A stretch of DNA of 64,000 nt. Source: Periconia sp. R9002 (lineage: Eukaryota > Ascomycota > Dothideomycetes > Pleosporales > Periconiaceae). Each line of letters begins with the position of its first letter. Positions within the stretch are counted from its first letter, which is position 1. Both the position numbers and the translations under genes were made by a program. The notes below the pieces were generated by a model that saw only the letters and a program-made list of their open reading frames with translations, ran no database searches and was not told the origin of the DNA. The DNA lies in the NCBI GenBank assembly GCA_023627715.1, contig JAMAHW010000076.1:124001-188000 (forward strand). The letters run 5' to 3'. Shown here piece by piece: positions 11,518-23,128 of the stretch.

Positions 11518-14500
11518 ATGAGGTACGTCTCGTCTACCCGATTGGGAGCATAGGATGCCCGCTAACCCCGTATAGTGGCACAAGGTTGGACCGCCTCGTA
11601 ACGTAAGTACCTCGAGTAACCATCTCACTCTTTGATTTCCTCTCTGCACCATCCATTGTTCACGTCATTGACCACCACCCTACTTGCTGTCTTTTTCCCC
11701 GCTTCCCCCCACCCTTTCTTACATGAACTTAACTTTTGGAAAACCATCTCGCTTACCATGTGCTTAGTCTACTCGAGACGGGAAGCACCGCTCTCATTCG
11801 TAACACGGCTGCCGATCAACTTGCCGATGTTCAAAAGCAGCACCCGGAAGATTTATTCAACCTTCTTACTCGCGTTATTCCCTATCTTCGCTCCAAGAGC
11901 TGGGAGACCCGAGTGGCAGCTGCAAAGGCCGTAGGGGGTATCGTCGCCAATGCTGAAAAGTTCGACCCCAATGAGGAAGACGAGCCTCTAAAATCCGAAT
12001 CCAATGGCCATGTCAAGCCCGAAGAGACAAATGGAGGTCTCAAGGAGGAGGAAAATGGTGTTGCCGTCAAGGAAGAAAATGGCCATGAAATCAGTGACCT
12101 TCTTGAACTGGCCACTCTCGACATTGGATCGATCCTGAAATATGGACGACCACTCCTTGGTAGCGCCGGGAAAGAGTACGACTACAAGCTTGCCGCCATG
12201 GACCCCACTGCACGGTTAGCCCATCAAAAGAAGAGCCTCACTGCACGACTGGGTCTGGGGGGTGAGTACATAGAAGACGATCTCGTGACCGACCAAGATC
12301 TTGTCGCGCAAACGCCAGGCGTACGAACACCCGCCATCCCCCGCATCGACACCACCGTGTCACGGTCGGATAGCATCGCTTCCGCCTCGAATGCTTCACC
12401 ACCCCCAGGCACTACCCCCGTCGGAGACCAACCTGCACTCAGCAAACGTCAGCTCAACGCGCTGAAACGCAAGGCTAAGAAAGACCTTGCCGGCAAAGCT
12501 ACCAAAGTGCAGATTGTAGACCTGGGTCCTGCTCCTCGCAAAAGCTCCCAAGAGGTCCCCCAAACCCCCGCCCCTCATCCTATCAAGCAAGAGCCAAAAG
12601 AGGAGAATGGCGAAGAAGGGGTTGGCGATTACTTTTCATTGGATCGTCAAGGTGGCGATGATGACCAAAAATTCGTAAAAGAATTCAAAGGTCAGCCAAT
12701 ACCGGACAAGTCCTCATTCCAAAACGAGGCTGAGGAGCCCGGCCTGGAATGGCCTTTTGAGCGCGTCTGCGAATACTTGAGCTTAGAGATGTTTGACCAT
12801 GCTTGGGAAGTCCGGCACGGTGCTGCCATGGGCTTGCGTGAAATCCTTCGTGTCCATGGTGCAGGCGCAGGTCGACGGAAGGGAAACACTAGGGCCCAGA
12901 ATGACAAATTGAACCAACAATGGCTCAACGACATAGCATGCCGCATTTGCTGCGTGTTCATGCTCGATCGCTTCGCCGATTACACATCCGACAATGCAGT
13001 GGCCCCTATCCGAGAAACAGCCGGACAAACGCTTGGAGCCTTACTCCAACATCTTTCTAAAGAGAATGTACTCGCAACATTTAGTGTTCTGCAGCGCTTG
13101 GTCATGCAACAAGACAGCACGAAAGGCCACTGGCAGGTGTGCCAAGGTGGTATGATAGGCATGCGATATCTTGTCGCTGTGCGCAACGACCTACTCATCG
13201 AGGATGGGTCTTTGATGGATGGTGTTTTGGCTGTGGTCATCAAGGGGCTGGGTGATTTGGACGATGATGTTCGCGCAATTAGTGCGGCGACGCTCATCCC
13301 GGTTGCCAAAGAGTTTGTCGAGATGCGCCCCGATCGCCTTCAAGAACTTATGAACCAAGTCTGGTCATGCCTGTACAGTCTCCAGGACGATCTAAGTGCC
13401 AGTACTGGATACATTATGGATCTTTTGGCCAAACTTTGCAGTTTTCCTCAAGTGCTTGCGGCCATGCAGATCAACGCGCAGAACGACGAATCCCAGTCCT
13501 TCCACGAGCTTGTTCCACGATTGTTCCCATTTCTCCGCCACACCATCACGAGTGTTCGTGCTGCCGTTCTTCGCGCTTTGCTCACCTTTCTCAATATTGA
13601 AGACACTGCCTCAGATGGATGGATTGACAGCAAGGCTTTGCAGCTGATATTCCAAAACATCCTTCTCGAACGTAACGATGGCGTACTAAAACTTTCACTG
13701 CAGCTGTGGAATGCTGTTGTTGATTCCCTCGGTAGCGAGAGAATCGCCAAACAGTTAGGACCTGTTCTCAGCTCCATTATCCCGCTCTCCCTCACCCCCA
13801 TTGGCGTACCACGGCACCCCATTACCATGGACCTGTCGCTGCTTATCCGACCGTCTGGCCAAGTGTTTGGCCCTCCTCCCAGTCAACAAACTACTCGCCG
13901 CTCTTCACCACCGGCAAACGGGGAACAAGCAGTGAAGCGCCGAAAGAAGTCACGTGTTGGAAAGGAAGAAACTCCTACAGCGTCTGCGTCTCATACCCAT
14001 AACGTGGACGGTCCTATGATGAGCGGTGACCTTGAGCTTGTTGGATCTGAAGTCATGATTCGTTCGAGGACTTCGGCGGCCCAGGCGCTTGGTAAAGTCA
14101 TGGCGCTCTGGCCTGAGGCGTTGAGAGTGGAGGATTTCCAACCCAAACTGCTACCAGCCCTTTCTTCGCGCAACTCCACCACCCAAATGACAGCTGTAAT
14201 GATCATCGAGGAGTTCGGAAAATCCCTCCCAGCCAAAGACGCGTTAGCCGATGTCTTTGTGAAAGCGCTTCGATCGATCCTCGACGACCCCAGGCCCACC
14301 GCTTACGAGGATCTCGTTCCTAAATTGCAGATTGTGCGCACACAGTGCACGGCATTAGTCAACATCTTCCGCGATGGTCATGTCACCAATCTCCCCAACA
14401 TCGCTGTGGTCGTGCAGGGAGATCCTTCTGCTAGCCAATATGCTTTCGGCGTCACGGACGCTGAGAGGATCATAACCACTCAATTTGAAAAGATGAAGAA

Positions 14501-17500
14501 GTCAATGACCCCAGCAGCGCGCATGGTTGCGCAAGCCAACCTTGACAACACCAAGAAAGAGGTAGAGACTACATTACGGGAAGCCAAAGAGATAAAGGAA
14601 GAGCGCGATATGCGTATCAAGGCCGCCGCAGCGGGAGCACTTGTCGCTTTGAAAAGTCCCCCGCAGCCACCTGCGGTTCCCATTAAGGCTATGATGGACA
14701 GCGTCAAGAAGGAAGAAAACTTTGAACTGCAAAAACGCTCTGCTGTCGCTGTAGCTGGCCTCATTGCGCACCTCGTCGAAAACAAAAAGAATGGTATAGT
14801 CAGAAAGGTCGTCGGCAATCTCGTCAAGTTTTACTGCATGGAAACGGCAGAGACACCCGAGTTCCGTTCTGATATCGAAACCGGAATCCTTACTCTCAAG
14901 AAAGATGAGGATGTTCGGGACCATCCAGACGCAGCCAAGTGGGCTCTGGAATCCAAGGCAGCACGCATCACTAAACGCGGTGCGAAGGAAAGTCTGGAGC
15001 AAACAGTTCAGACGTTTGGGGCCCAGATTTTCGAAAAGGTACCTGTTCTGAGGGAACTGATTGAAGTACCAATCCGCGAGGCTTTCACCAGCGACACACT
15101 GCCCCCTAAGATCAACGAGGATCACGTCTTTGGCCAACAGGTGGTGGATGCCTTATCCACACTTAGAGCACTCGTCGGCAGTCTGCATACCGATGTGCGT
15201 GGACTGGTTCAAGAGCTACTTCCTTTAATTGCAAATGCACTGCAGTCAAGATTGTATGTGCTTCGTTACGTAGCTGCGAAATGCTTTGCAACCATTTGCA
15301 GTGTCATGTCTGTGGAAGGCATAACCATGCTCGTCGAGAGGGTGATTCCGTCCATCGGCGACTCCGGCAATGTCCACGCTCGACAGGGTGCTATCGAGTG
15401 CATATATCACTTGATACACGTGATGGAGGACAGCATCCTTCCCTACGTCATCTTTTTAATCACCCCTGTGCTCGGTCGAATGAGTGATTCTGATCACGAC
15501 GTGCGTCTCCTGGCAACTACGAGTTTTGCCACACTGGTTAAGCTCGTCCCCCTCGAAGCTGGTATCCCTGACCCCCCTGGACTGCCAGAGTCTCTGCTCC
15601 AAGGAAGAGAGAAGGAGAGGAAATTCGTGGCACAGATGCTGGACGCTAAAAAGGTCGAGCCATTTGAAATCCCAGTGGGCATCAAAGCGACACTTCGCTC
15701 CTATCAACAAGACGGTGTCAATTGGCTGGCGTTCCTCAACCGCTATAATCTCCACGGCATTCTCTGCGATGACATGGGTCTCGGAAAAACCTTGCAAACT
15801 CTTTGCATGGTTGCGAGCGATCATCACATGCGCGCAGAAGAATTTGCAAAATCTCAGGACCCCAACTGCCGTCGCCTACCGTCACTTATCGTATGTCCAC
15901 CTACTCTGTCTGGCCACTGGCAACAAGAAATTCGACAATATGCCCCCTTCCTCTCTTGCGTGGCGTATGTTGGGTCGCCACCGATCCGCTCTCAGCATCG
16001 CGACCAGCTCGACAAGGTCGATATCGTCATCACTTCCTACGACATCTGCCGTAATGACAATGATCTTCTGAAGCCTCTCAACTGGAACTATATCGTGCTC
16101 GACGAGGGCCATTTAATCAAAAACTCGAAATCGAAGACCAGCCAGGCCGTCAAAAACTTCCAGTCAAACCACCGCCTCATCCTCTCTGGCACACCCATTC
16201 AAAACAATGTGCTCGAACTGTGGTCCCTTTTCGACTTCCTCATGCCCGGTTTCCTTGGCTCCGAGAAGGTCTTTCAAGAGCGCTTCGCCAAGCCGATTGC
16301 TGCCTCACGATTCGCAAAGTCGTCTTCCAAAGAGCAGGAACGCGGTGCTCTGGCGATTGAAGCTCTGCACAAGCAGGTGCTTCCCTTCCTTCTCCGTCGT
16401 CTCAAAGAAGAGGTACTTGACGATCTCCCGCCCAAGATCATTCAGAATTACTACTGTGATCTCTCTGATCTGCAGCGCAAGCTCTTCGAAGACTTTACCA
16501 AGAAGGAAGGCAAGGAGATTCAGAACAAAGCCGGTAGCGCAGATCGTGAAGCCAAACAGCACATCTTCCAAGCTCTCCAGTATATGAAGAAGCTCTGCAA
16601 TTCGCCGTCTATGGTGATCAAACCTAACCACAAGCAGTACGATGCCACGCAATCGTATTTGAAGAAGAATCACACTTCGCTCGAGGACATTGCCCACGCA
16701 CCTAAGCTCAATGCACTCAAAGATCTTCTCGTGGATTGTGGCATTGGTGCTGCAGACGTTGAACCTACCAAGACTGCCGCGAATGGCGACCTTCCTGAAG
16801 CTGTTTCTCAACATCGTGCCCTCGTCTTCTGTCAAATGAAAGAGATGTTGGATATGGTGCAATCTCAAGTCTTGGAAAAGTTGCTGCCCAGCGTACAATT
16901 CATGCGCCTTGACGGAGGTGTTGATGCCACGAAACGACAAGACATTGTGAACAAATTTAACTCGGACCCCTCCTACGATGTCTTGCTTCTCACCACCTCC
17001 GTCGGTGGTCTTGGTCTCAACTTGACCGGGGCTGATACTGTCATCTTTGTCGAACACGACTGGAACCCGCAAAAGGACATCCAAGCCATGGATCGTGCGC
17101 ATCGCATCGGCCAAAAGAAGGTGGTGAACGTTTATCGGATTGTCACACGTGGCACCCTAGAAGAAAAGATTCTCAAGTAAGTTATTTGTCGTGTTCTATG
17201 GTGCATCATATACTAATTTCATCATAGCCTCCAACGCTTCAAGATCGACGTGGCCTCCACAGTTGTCAACCAGCAGAATGCGGGCTTGGGTTCCATGCAG
17301 ACAGATCAGATCCTCGACCTGTTCAATGTCTCGGCCGATAGCGCCGAGCCCGGTGCCTTGCCTCCTCCGCCTACAAACGCAAATGGCGAGGGCGGCTCAG
17401 GCATCAGCGAAAACGATGCGGTGGACGCAGAGGGCAATCTCCGAGAGAAGGGCAAAAAGGGTTTCCTGGACGAGCTGGGCGAGCTGTGGGATGAGAACCA

Positions 17501-17552
17501 GTATGAAGAAGAATTCAACCTGGACGGTTTCTTGGGCAAGATGAAGGGCTGA
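11518..17552 (+). CDS. MOT1: MOT1, TATA-binding-protein-associated Snf2/Swi2 ATPase
   Basis: MOT1/BTAF1 uses ATP to remove TBP from promoter DNA and acts in the nucleus. Four coding exons give 1921 residues, a normal length for fungal Mot1: 11518-11522, 11576-11602, 11768-17176 and 17228-17552. The first coding exon is only 5 nt and the second 27 nt; joining them yields MSGTRLDRLVTLLETGS, the expected family N-terminus. HEAT repeats fill roughly the first 1200 residues. The Snf2 ATPase follows, with Walker A (DMGLGKT, about 1346), the DEGH box (about 1455), SGTPIQNN, and late helicase motifs including DWNPQKD and DRAHRIGQ. The last intron (17177-17227) splits an Asn codon just after the helicase core. 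The acidic tail ends in FNLDGFLGKMKG. No missing catalytic residue is seen. Confidence 0.97.
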
Positions 17553-18352
17553 GAAATCCGTGGATGGGTTTGGTGAGAGGGGTATGACCGTCCTGGATCT
17601 TGACGACATCTTCACGATCCTTGGCGATGAAGGGGTGGACACGGCATATCTCCAACAAAGGCGAATTTGGATCTTCAGAATAAGTTGATCGAAATTTGGT
17701 TGGATCTTGGCGTTTTTCCTTACCCTTCTCAACAACGGGGGTAATGCACATCCCCCGTTTTTCTCTGTATTTTAGTCTAGGGGATTGCAACCAAAAGCAG
17801 GTGCCTTTGCTTTGCATTTACAAGCGCCGGGGTGCGCAGGCTGGCGAGGGTGTTTGTCACTCCTCCTTCCTCTTTTCTTCCACCCGAGGGTGTTCACAGA
17901 GTGAAACCCCGGGCGACTTTAATCCAAGTAGTTTTTTTTCTTCTACTCAAGGACGACGACGACTTTGGTCGCACATGAGTTTTTCTGGGGGGGAAAAGAA
18001 ATGTACGGTACTTGCTTTGTATTGTATGATGAATCGGAATGGCATGGCATGGATGGAAGGGTTATGTATGTAGGCAGGCAAATATTGTCTGCTGGAATTG
18101 TTTATATACGAGAACTAGCATTTATCTATGTTTCTTCCCCATTGCTATTTAACTACACCTAAAAAGAGGGGAATAAGGCACCACAATTCCCACCTCGGTG
18201 TATCAACGCCCCGAACTTTCCAATCCAACTACTCACCCACGGCATACATACATACATATATATATCCCAAACATATAAAAATCCCAATTTCTCCTCCCTC
18301 CCCCCCACTATCAAACAAACAAAAACCAACGACGACCGTCAAGCATCACACA
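17553..18352. other. MOT1 3' region and rhamnose mutarotase promoter
   Basis: No gene seen. The first part is the likely MOT1 3' untranslated region. The last 150 bases contain CATA and TATATA tracts leading to a TATA-like element and a C-rich leader upstream of the next ATG. Confidence 0.6.
18275..18282 (+). promoter_or_regulatory. TATA-like element of the rhamnose mutarotase gene
   Basis: A TATAAAAA word lies 71 bases upstream of the ATG at 18353 and is followed by a C/A-rich leader. Position and sequence fit a TATA box, but no transcription start can be seen directly. Confidence 0.45.
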
Positions 18353-18849
18353 ATGACAACAAAAGAAGGCCCCCGCCGCGTATCCCAGTACATCTACCTC
18401 AAGCCCGAAACCGAAGCCGCGTACCGCGCCTGCCACGAAAAAGTATGGCCCAAAGTCCTCGAGCAAATCAAGGATTCAAACATTTCGGATTGTAAACCCC
18501 CCCTACCTTCTCCCTCTCCTTCCCTTCCTTCCCAAATCCTCCCTTCCCCCAACCCCAACCCCAACACCTAACCCCTCTAACCCCGATCTCCTCGGGAGAG
18601 AATCCAGATTCCATCAACCTAATCCCGTCCTCTAAAAACCAACATCCTATTATCTTAGTCGCGACGTTCAAGTACACGGGGACGGACTACGCGGGCGACA
18701 TGGCGCGCATGGCGGCCAACGAGGTGGTGCAGGAGTGGTGGCGGATGACGGATTCGATGCAAGTCTCGTCTGTCGAGGGTGCGACGGGGAGTGCAGATGT
18801 CGAGAAGGGGTGGTGGGGGCGGTGCGATGAGGTGTTTAGGTTGGAGTGA
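18353..18849 (+). CDS. L-rhamnose mutarotase (RhaM family)
   Basis: Small enzyme that interconverts the alpha and beta anomers of L-rhamnose, helping feed rhamnose catabolism. Exons 18353-18491 and 18608-18849 (intron 116 nt) give 126 residues. The acceptor was chosen because it alone rebuilds the conserved strand after the first helix (SNISDYSINLI). Family active-site residues are visible: Tyr24, His28 and Trp32 in the YxxxHxxxW pattern, and the paired Trp of the EWW motif near residue 90. The length fits the family (about 105-130). No signal peptide, so cytosolic. Neighbouring genes are not rhamnose enzymes, so no cluster is indicated. The intron is C-rich and could be mis-set by a few bases, but frame and family match agree. 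Confidence 0.88.
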
Positions 18850-19108
18850 GGTTGGGTTGGTTGGTGGAGGGGGAAGGGGATGGTTTGGTTTGGTTTGGTA
18901 TGGGTTTTTTTTGTAGCAGTACTTTCGCGATTGGGATCTTGTTTGTTGGGGGGTTTTGGATGGGAAGGAATGGTAGGGGAGATGGGTTTATCGTTACATG
19001 ATTATTTGAGTGTGGTAAGAAAAATGAGATCTATCCAGATCGTACATATAATGCTCGTCTTGCTCATTACCACAAAACTTCTCCCAAAACAGAACGGGAT
19101 ACAAACGT

Positions 19109-20080
19109 CTACACACCAGGCATCCCCAACACAGCCCGCACCTGCGGATTCGCCCTAGGTAGGAAATATACCACCCACAGTCCGGCGAACGCGACGAGGA
19201 GGCCAGTGAACTTCTCAAACCAAGTATGAAAGAAGGCCGCCGTCATGAGCAACATCCACCACATGAGCGCCGCGACGCCGAGGGAGAACTTAACCCCTCG
19301 AGTCGTAGGCTCCTCGCTCTCCGTCGACGGATCCTTCTCCACCGCCACACTCGCCAGTTTCCCATCCGCAAGCACAATCTTCCTCCCATCGCGCAACCCC
19401 TCGACGCGCGTCAGCGCAGGCAGGAACTCAAACCAGAGCAACGACGACCCGAGGATGAGCAGGAAAACATGTCCCGAGATGTCGTGACCCCCTTTCCACA
19501 CCCCACCCACCGCCTTACACGTCGCGGCCGTGATGTACTCGCGCGTATCGCTCATTCCCTCCCTCGCGTTAGGATCCCGCAGCAACTCGCATTGTCCGCC
19601 CGTGAACCGGAATCCGCGGTCAATCAGCGGCGGGCCGAAGAACCACTGCGTCACAAACACCCACCACGTCGTCACGACCGCATACCGCAGCGTCGCGTGC
19701 AGCCGTTTCCTCGTCACTCCCCGCCCGAAACCAGGCCACATGGCCACGAACGCGAAGAAGGCCGCCGTCGTCCAGAACCAGCCCTTTTTCACAAAGTACA
19801 CGTTGAAGATGTTTTTCTTCTGCGCGAAGTATGAGGGTGCGAAGGCGGGGTCGTGGGATTGCAGGTCCGGTGAGTAGGGCGCGGCGCGGGACGCCGGGGA
19901 GAGGACGCTGAAGATTGAGCCGAGGAAGAGGGTTAGCGGGTAGATGGCGAGAAGTTGGGCCTCGAGGCGCGTGGGGAGGAAGGGTGCGCCTGGACGGGTT
20001 GCTGGTGTTGTTTTTATGATTGTGGAGGATGGCATCGTGGTAGGTTGGCCGTTGGAAAATGGTTTGCGCTGGGTCGACAT
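19109..20080 (-). CDS. FIT-family (Scs3/FITM2-like) acyl-CoA diphosphatase, ER membrane
   Basis: Predicted ER membrane enzyme of the fat-storage-inducing transmembrane family, which cleaves acyl-CoA to acyl 4'-phosphopantetheine and supports lipid droplet formation and ER homeostasis. Single exon, 323 residues, with several hydrophobic segments. The two family signatures are present: GGHDISGHVFLL in the second half and a later FFHTWFEK segment, which supply the conserved histidines. A conserved Cys/Gly stretch (GGQCELL...CKAVGGVWKGG) precedes the first. The first about 30 residues are polar and lie before the first membrane span. The next gene upstream on the same strand (stop 511 bases from this start) is an acyl-CoA synthetase, whose product is the substrate class of this enzyme. 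Confidence 0.9.
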   Translation of the reverse strand: MSTQRKPFSNGQPTTMPSSTIIKTTPATRPGAPFLPTRLEAQLLAIYPLTLFLGSIFSVLSPASRAAPYSPDLQSHDPAFAPSYFAQKKNIFNVYFVKKGWFWTTAAFFAFVAMWPGFGRGVTRKRLHATLRYAVVTTWWVFVTQWFFGPPLIDRGFRFTGGQCELLRDPNAREGMSDTREYITAATCKAVGGVWKGGHDISGHVFLLILGSSLLWFEFLPALTRVEGLRDGRKIVLADGKLASVAVEKDPSTESEEPTTRGVKFSLGVAALMWWMLLMTAAFFHTWFEKFTGLLVAFAGLWVVYFLPRANPQVRAVLGMPGV

Positions 20081-20591
20081 TGTTTTGATTTGTTTCGGTG
20101 CCTGGTCGGCTGGGTACGGAGGAGAGAAGTGAGGTGGTACTTTTTCGTAGAGATAGAACGAGGTGTTTTGGGATTAAGAGGAGTCGCACAGGTAGAAACT
20201 TGCATGGGTGCTTGTTTGTGATGACGTTTTATTGACTGTGTTCCTCATATGCGCCACATGTGGCTTGCGCATGATCTGCACCTAGTCCATATATAGTTAG
20301 CGCCATCTTTGTTTCTTCGTCCTGCTTCCATCTGGACCTGTGGACAGATCTATTGATGTATCGTTTCGAATCTTATGTAAATTCATCCTGCTAATGTTCC
20401 CTCATGTTGAATTCAATGAGGAGATGGTTGGAAACTGTCTTGGGATTGTCCGAAACATCTTCCAAGTCTATTCCAACGGAACTCCGTCGTCCACCTTTAC
20501 ATGCAAGACAGGATACTCAAACAAACTCACACGCTTCACAGAGTAGAGCTAAAATACAGCAAGGCTGTCAGGAAAAATAGCACAACAGAAT
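20081..20591. other. Spacer between FIT-family gene and acyl-CoA synthetase
   Basis: About 510 bases with no gene seen. It should contain the promoter of the FIT-family gene and the 3' end of the synthetase transcript, both on the minus strand. Confidence 0.6.
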
Positions 20592-22513
20592 CTATACTGC
20601 ATCCCTCTTCCCTTTAGCCCAGTCCCGCAGCACATTCTTCTTTAATTTCCCGGTGCTCGTCTTGGGCAGCTCTGTGACAACTTCCACCTCCCTCGGCACC
20701 ATGAACTTGCTAATGTCGCTCTTATGCTTCGCCCAGTCAATGACATCTTGGCCCGTGACATTCTCGCCTTCTTTGACGGTGACGAAAGCCTTGGGACGCT
20801 CGCCCCACTGCTTGTCTTGCACAGCGACGACGCCGACTTCGAGGATGGCGGGATGCGTGGCGAGCATGGATTCGAGTGCTACCGAGGAAATGTTCTCGCC
20901 GCCTAAGTCTGTTAGCCTTTTTATGCCAGGGTTGGAGTTCTATGGAAGGTGAGGGGTGTACCGGATATGATGATGTCTTTTGCGCGGTCGAGGATTTGGA
21001 TCGCGCCGTCTGGATGCCACACAGCGAGATCGCCGGAATGGCTCACGCCACCTGCCCAAAGTTTTCGCGTGGCTTCAGCATCTTTATAATACCCCTTTGC
21101 GCAGATGTTTCCTTCAAATACAATCTCTCCAATCTCTTTCCCATTTTTCTCCACGTCGATTACTTCACCCTCCTTTATATCGTCACCAGTCTTGATAACG
21201 CGAACGGGAAGACTCGTCACAAATCCATGTCCCTGGCGCGCCATTTTCACGTACTTCTCCTTAACGTCTATCTCATCCCATTCTGGCAAGTAGTATCCTT
21301 TAGTTATGGGCCCGTATGTTTCTGTCAGACCGTAGACGTGAACGGGATGCAGATTCAGGTTTGACATTTGTTCAAAGAGGAATGCCGATGGTGGAGATGC
21401 GGCGACAGTGACGCGCACGGGCTGGGGGAGCCTCTCGGCTTCCTTTGCTGCGCAGAGCAGTGTATTTACCGTGGGTGCCGCATTGAAGTGGGTGATCCCT
21501 TCAGTCTTGAGCAGTCGCCATATTTCAGGGTAGTCGATTTTACGCAAACAATAGTGAGTGCCTCTTACAGATGTTACGGCCCACTTGAGTTCTCAGTCAA
21601 ATGCTGCCCCATGGCATTTGTTTTGAACACTTACAGGAAATGTCCAGCCGGTTGCATGGAACATTGGCAAGGTCCACAAGTACTTTGCACGCCCCGTGTG
21701 GTAGTTCAATCCAGATTCGATGACATTTGCCAATGCTCCGAGATAGCAGCCACGATGCGTGTATTCCACACCTTTTGGTCTTGCTGTGGTTCCACTTGTG
21801 TATGCCAATGCAATGATGCTGTTCTCGTCTTTTGTCTGAGCCTCTAGGCCATTCCAGCCTTTACCTCCTGTCTCACGGTCATATTCAAGCCCCTCAAGAA
21901 CGGCTCCGTCATATTCTCCTTCCAATCCGTCAGTATCAGTGTCAACGAGAAGCTTCACCTTTGTGCCTCTCTCTGTTGCTTCGAACTTTGCCAGTAGATC
22001 CCTGAATTCCTTATCCACGATTATGATGTCTACATCCGCGTGGTCGAATATGTAGGCAATGTCATCTGTTTTGAGACGATAGTTCACTCCGACCGATACA
22101 GCGCCAGCAGCAGCGATACCAAATATGGCTTCCAGAAAGGCCGGCGTATTTGTGCAGAGGATACCGACGCGCTTGTAGGAATGTTTCAGCAAAAAGTAGG
22201 CCAGACCGCGCGCACGGTGGGCTGTTTCGAGGTAGGAACGCCGCAGAATAGTGTTAGAGGCGGTCTTGTGGTATATGGCAGTAGCCTATACGATTGAATA
22301 AGCGGGGCTTCATTCTTCCAGATGTCTAGGACATACGTTTGGTTCAATGCATGCTGCCCGCCACAGGAACGCTGAAGGGCTCAAGGTATGTGAGTTATGC
22401 TTGTGATGGTATTCATGACTATCCCCGGGCTGGATATTCTTCTCCGAACCGGGTACCGGATTCGCAGAGGTAAAGTGGGAGGCAAGTTTCTGTAATCGAT
22501 CGAGAGGTGACAT
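20592..22513 (-). CDS. AMP-binding acyl-CoA synthetase
   Basis: Acyl-activating enzyme that makes acyl-AMP and then acyl-CoA. Four exons (22337-22513, 21635-22285, 20962-21583, 20592-20902) with introns of 51, 51 and 59 nt give 586 residues. Motifs in order: the P-loop-like YTSGTTARPKGV, the YGLTETYGP motif, HSGDLAVWHPDG, DRAKDIIISGGENISS (rebuilt by the last splice) and the C-terminal PKTSTGKLKK with the catalytic Lys. The start is ATG 22513, the first ATG in frame; the frame upstream has only a TTG. The protein ends in RDAV, so there is no C-terminal peroxisomal signal. The domain order resembles plant AAE and bacterial medium-chain fatty acid ligases; chain-length preference cannot be read. 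The P-loop has Ala where Gly is usual. Confidence 0.92.
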
Positions 22514-23128
22514 TTCTATGTGAATTCCACTATGATGATCCTGGCGTATCAATTCCGTGTAGAGGAAGGAGATTGAGTGGGATATGTAGGGAAAAGGTCA
22601 GAATAGGGAACTGAGCTTGCCCGTGGGCCGGATGCGCAGGTACAAATAGGCCGATGAGTGCGGAGGTATCCGAGTCTGGGGTAAGCTGGGATGAGATCAC
22701 AACCGAGGTCAGCCGCATCAATTGATCCATTCGCCCACGCCCGGTACACTACCCCACGTCTTGCCGCGTTCCTATAAAATTACCTACATTTTCCCGAAGG
22801 CATTATGGGCGACTGGTGAGATGACTCGGACAACAAAACGAGCAAGGATGTGCACACAGATGGCAAGGGATTAGAAACCCGAATGAATTAACATAGAACC
22901 AACGCCATCACATCTACCAAACCATGCAGCCCTGAGATTTTTCATTGTTTGTTTCTTCTAAGGCGAAGAGGATATCTGACCGTGAAGGAACCCATGAACT
23001 CGTGAGCACTTTGAAGCTCTTTTTGCCCGGACACCACTTCGAATGGTCGAAATTGAACAGATCCCATGAGACATATGCATTAGCGCCGACAATCATCAGC
23101 ACCTTGAAACATTGTCATCCACCACCCC
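22514..23128. other. Spacer, acyl-CoA synthetase promoter and RPL16 3' region
   Basis: No gene seen in about 615 bases. A TATAAAAT word at 22773-22780 lies on the plus strand, the wrong orientation for the synthetase gene on the minus strand. Confidence 0.55.

Noticed and set aside
16305..17114. 269-codon open frame on the minus strand
   Set aside because: It is antisense to the MOT1 helicase domain and has no recognisable family of its own.
19226..19834. 202-codon open frame on the plus strand
   Set aside because: It mirrors the FIT-family gene on the other strand; the translation is Arg/His/Pro-rich with no domain.
20592..20610. Peroxisomal targeting signal on the acyl-CoA synthetase
   Set aside because: The protein ends in RDAV, which does not fit the C-terminal SKL-type signal.
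22773..22780. TATAAAAT as TATA box of the acyl-CoA synthetase
   Set aside because: The word is on the plus strand while the gene is on the minus strand, and no plus-strand gene follows it closely.
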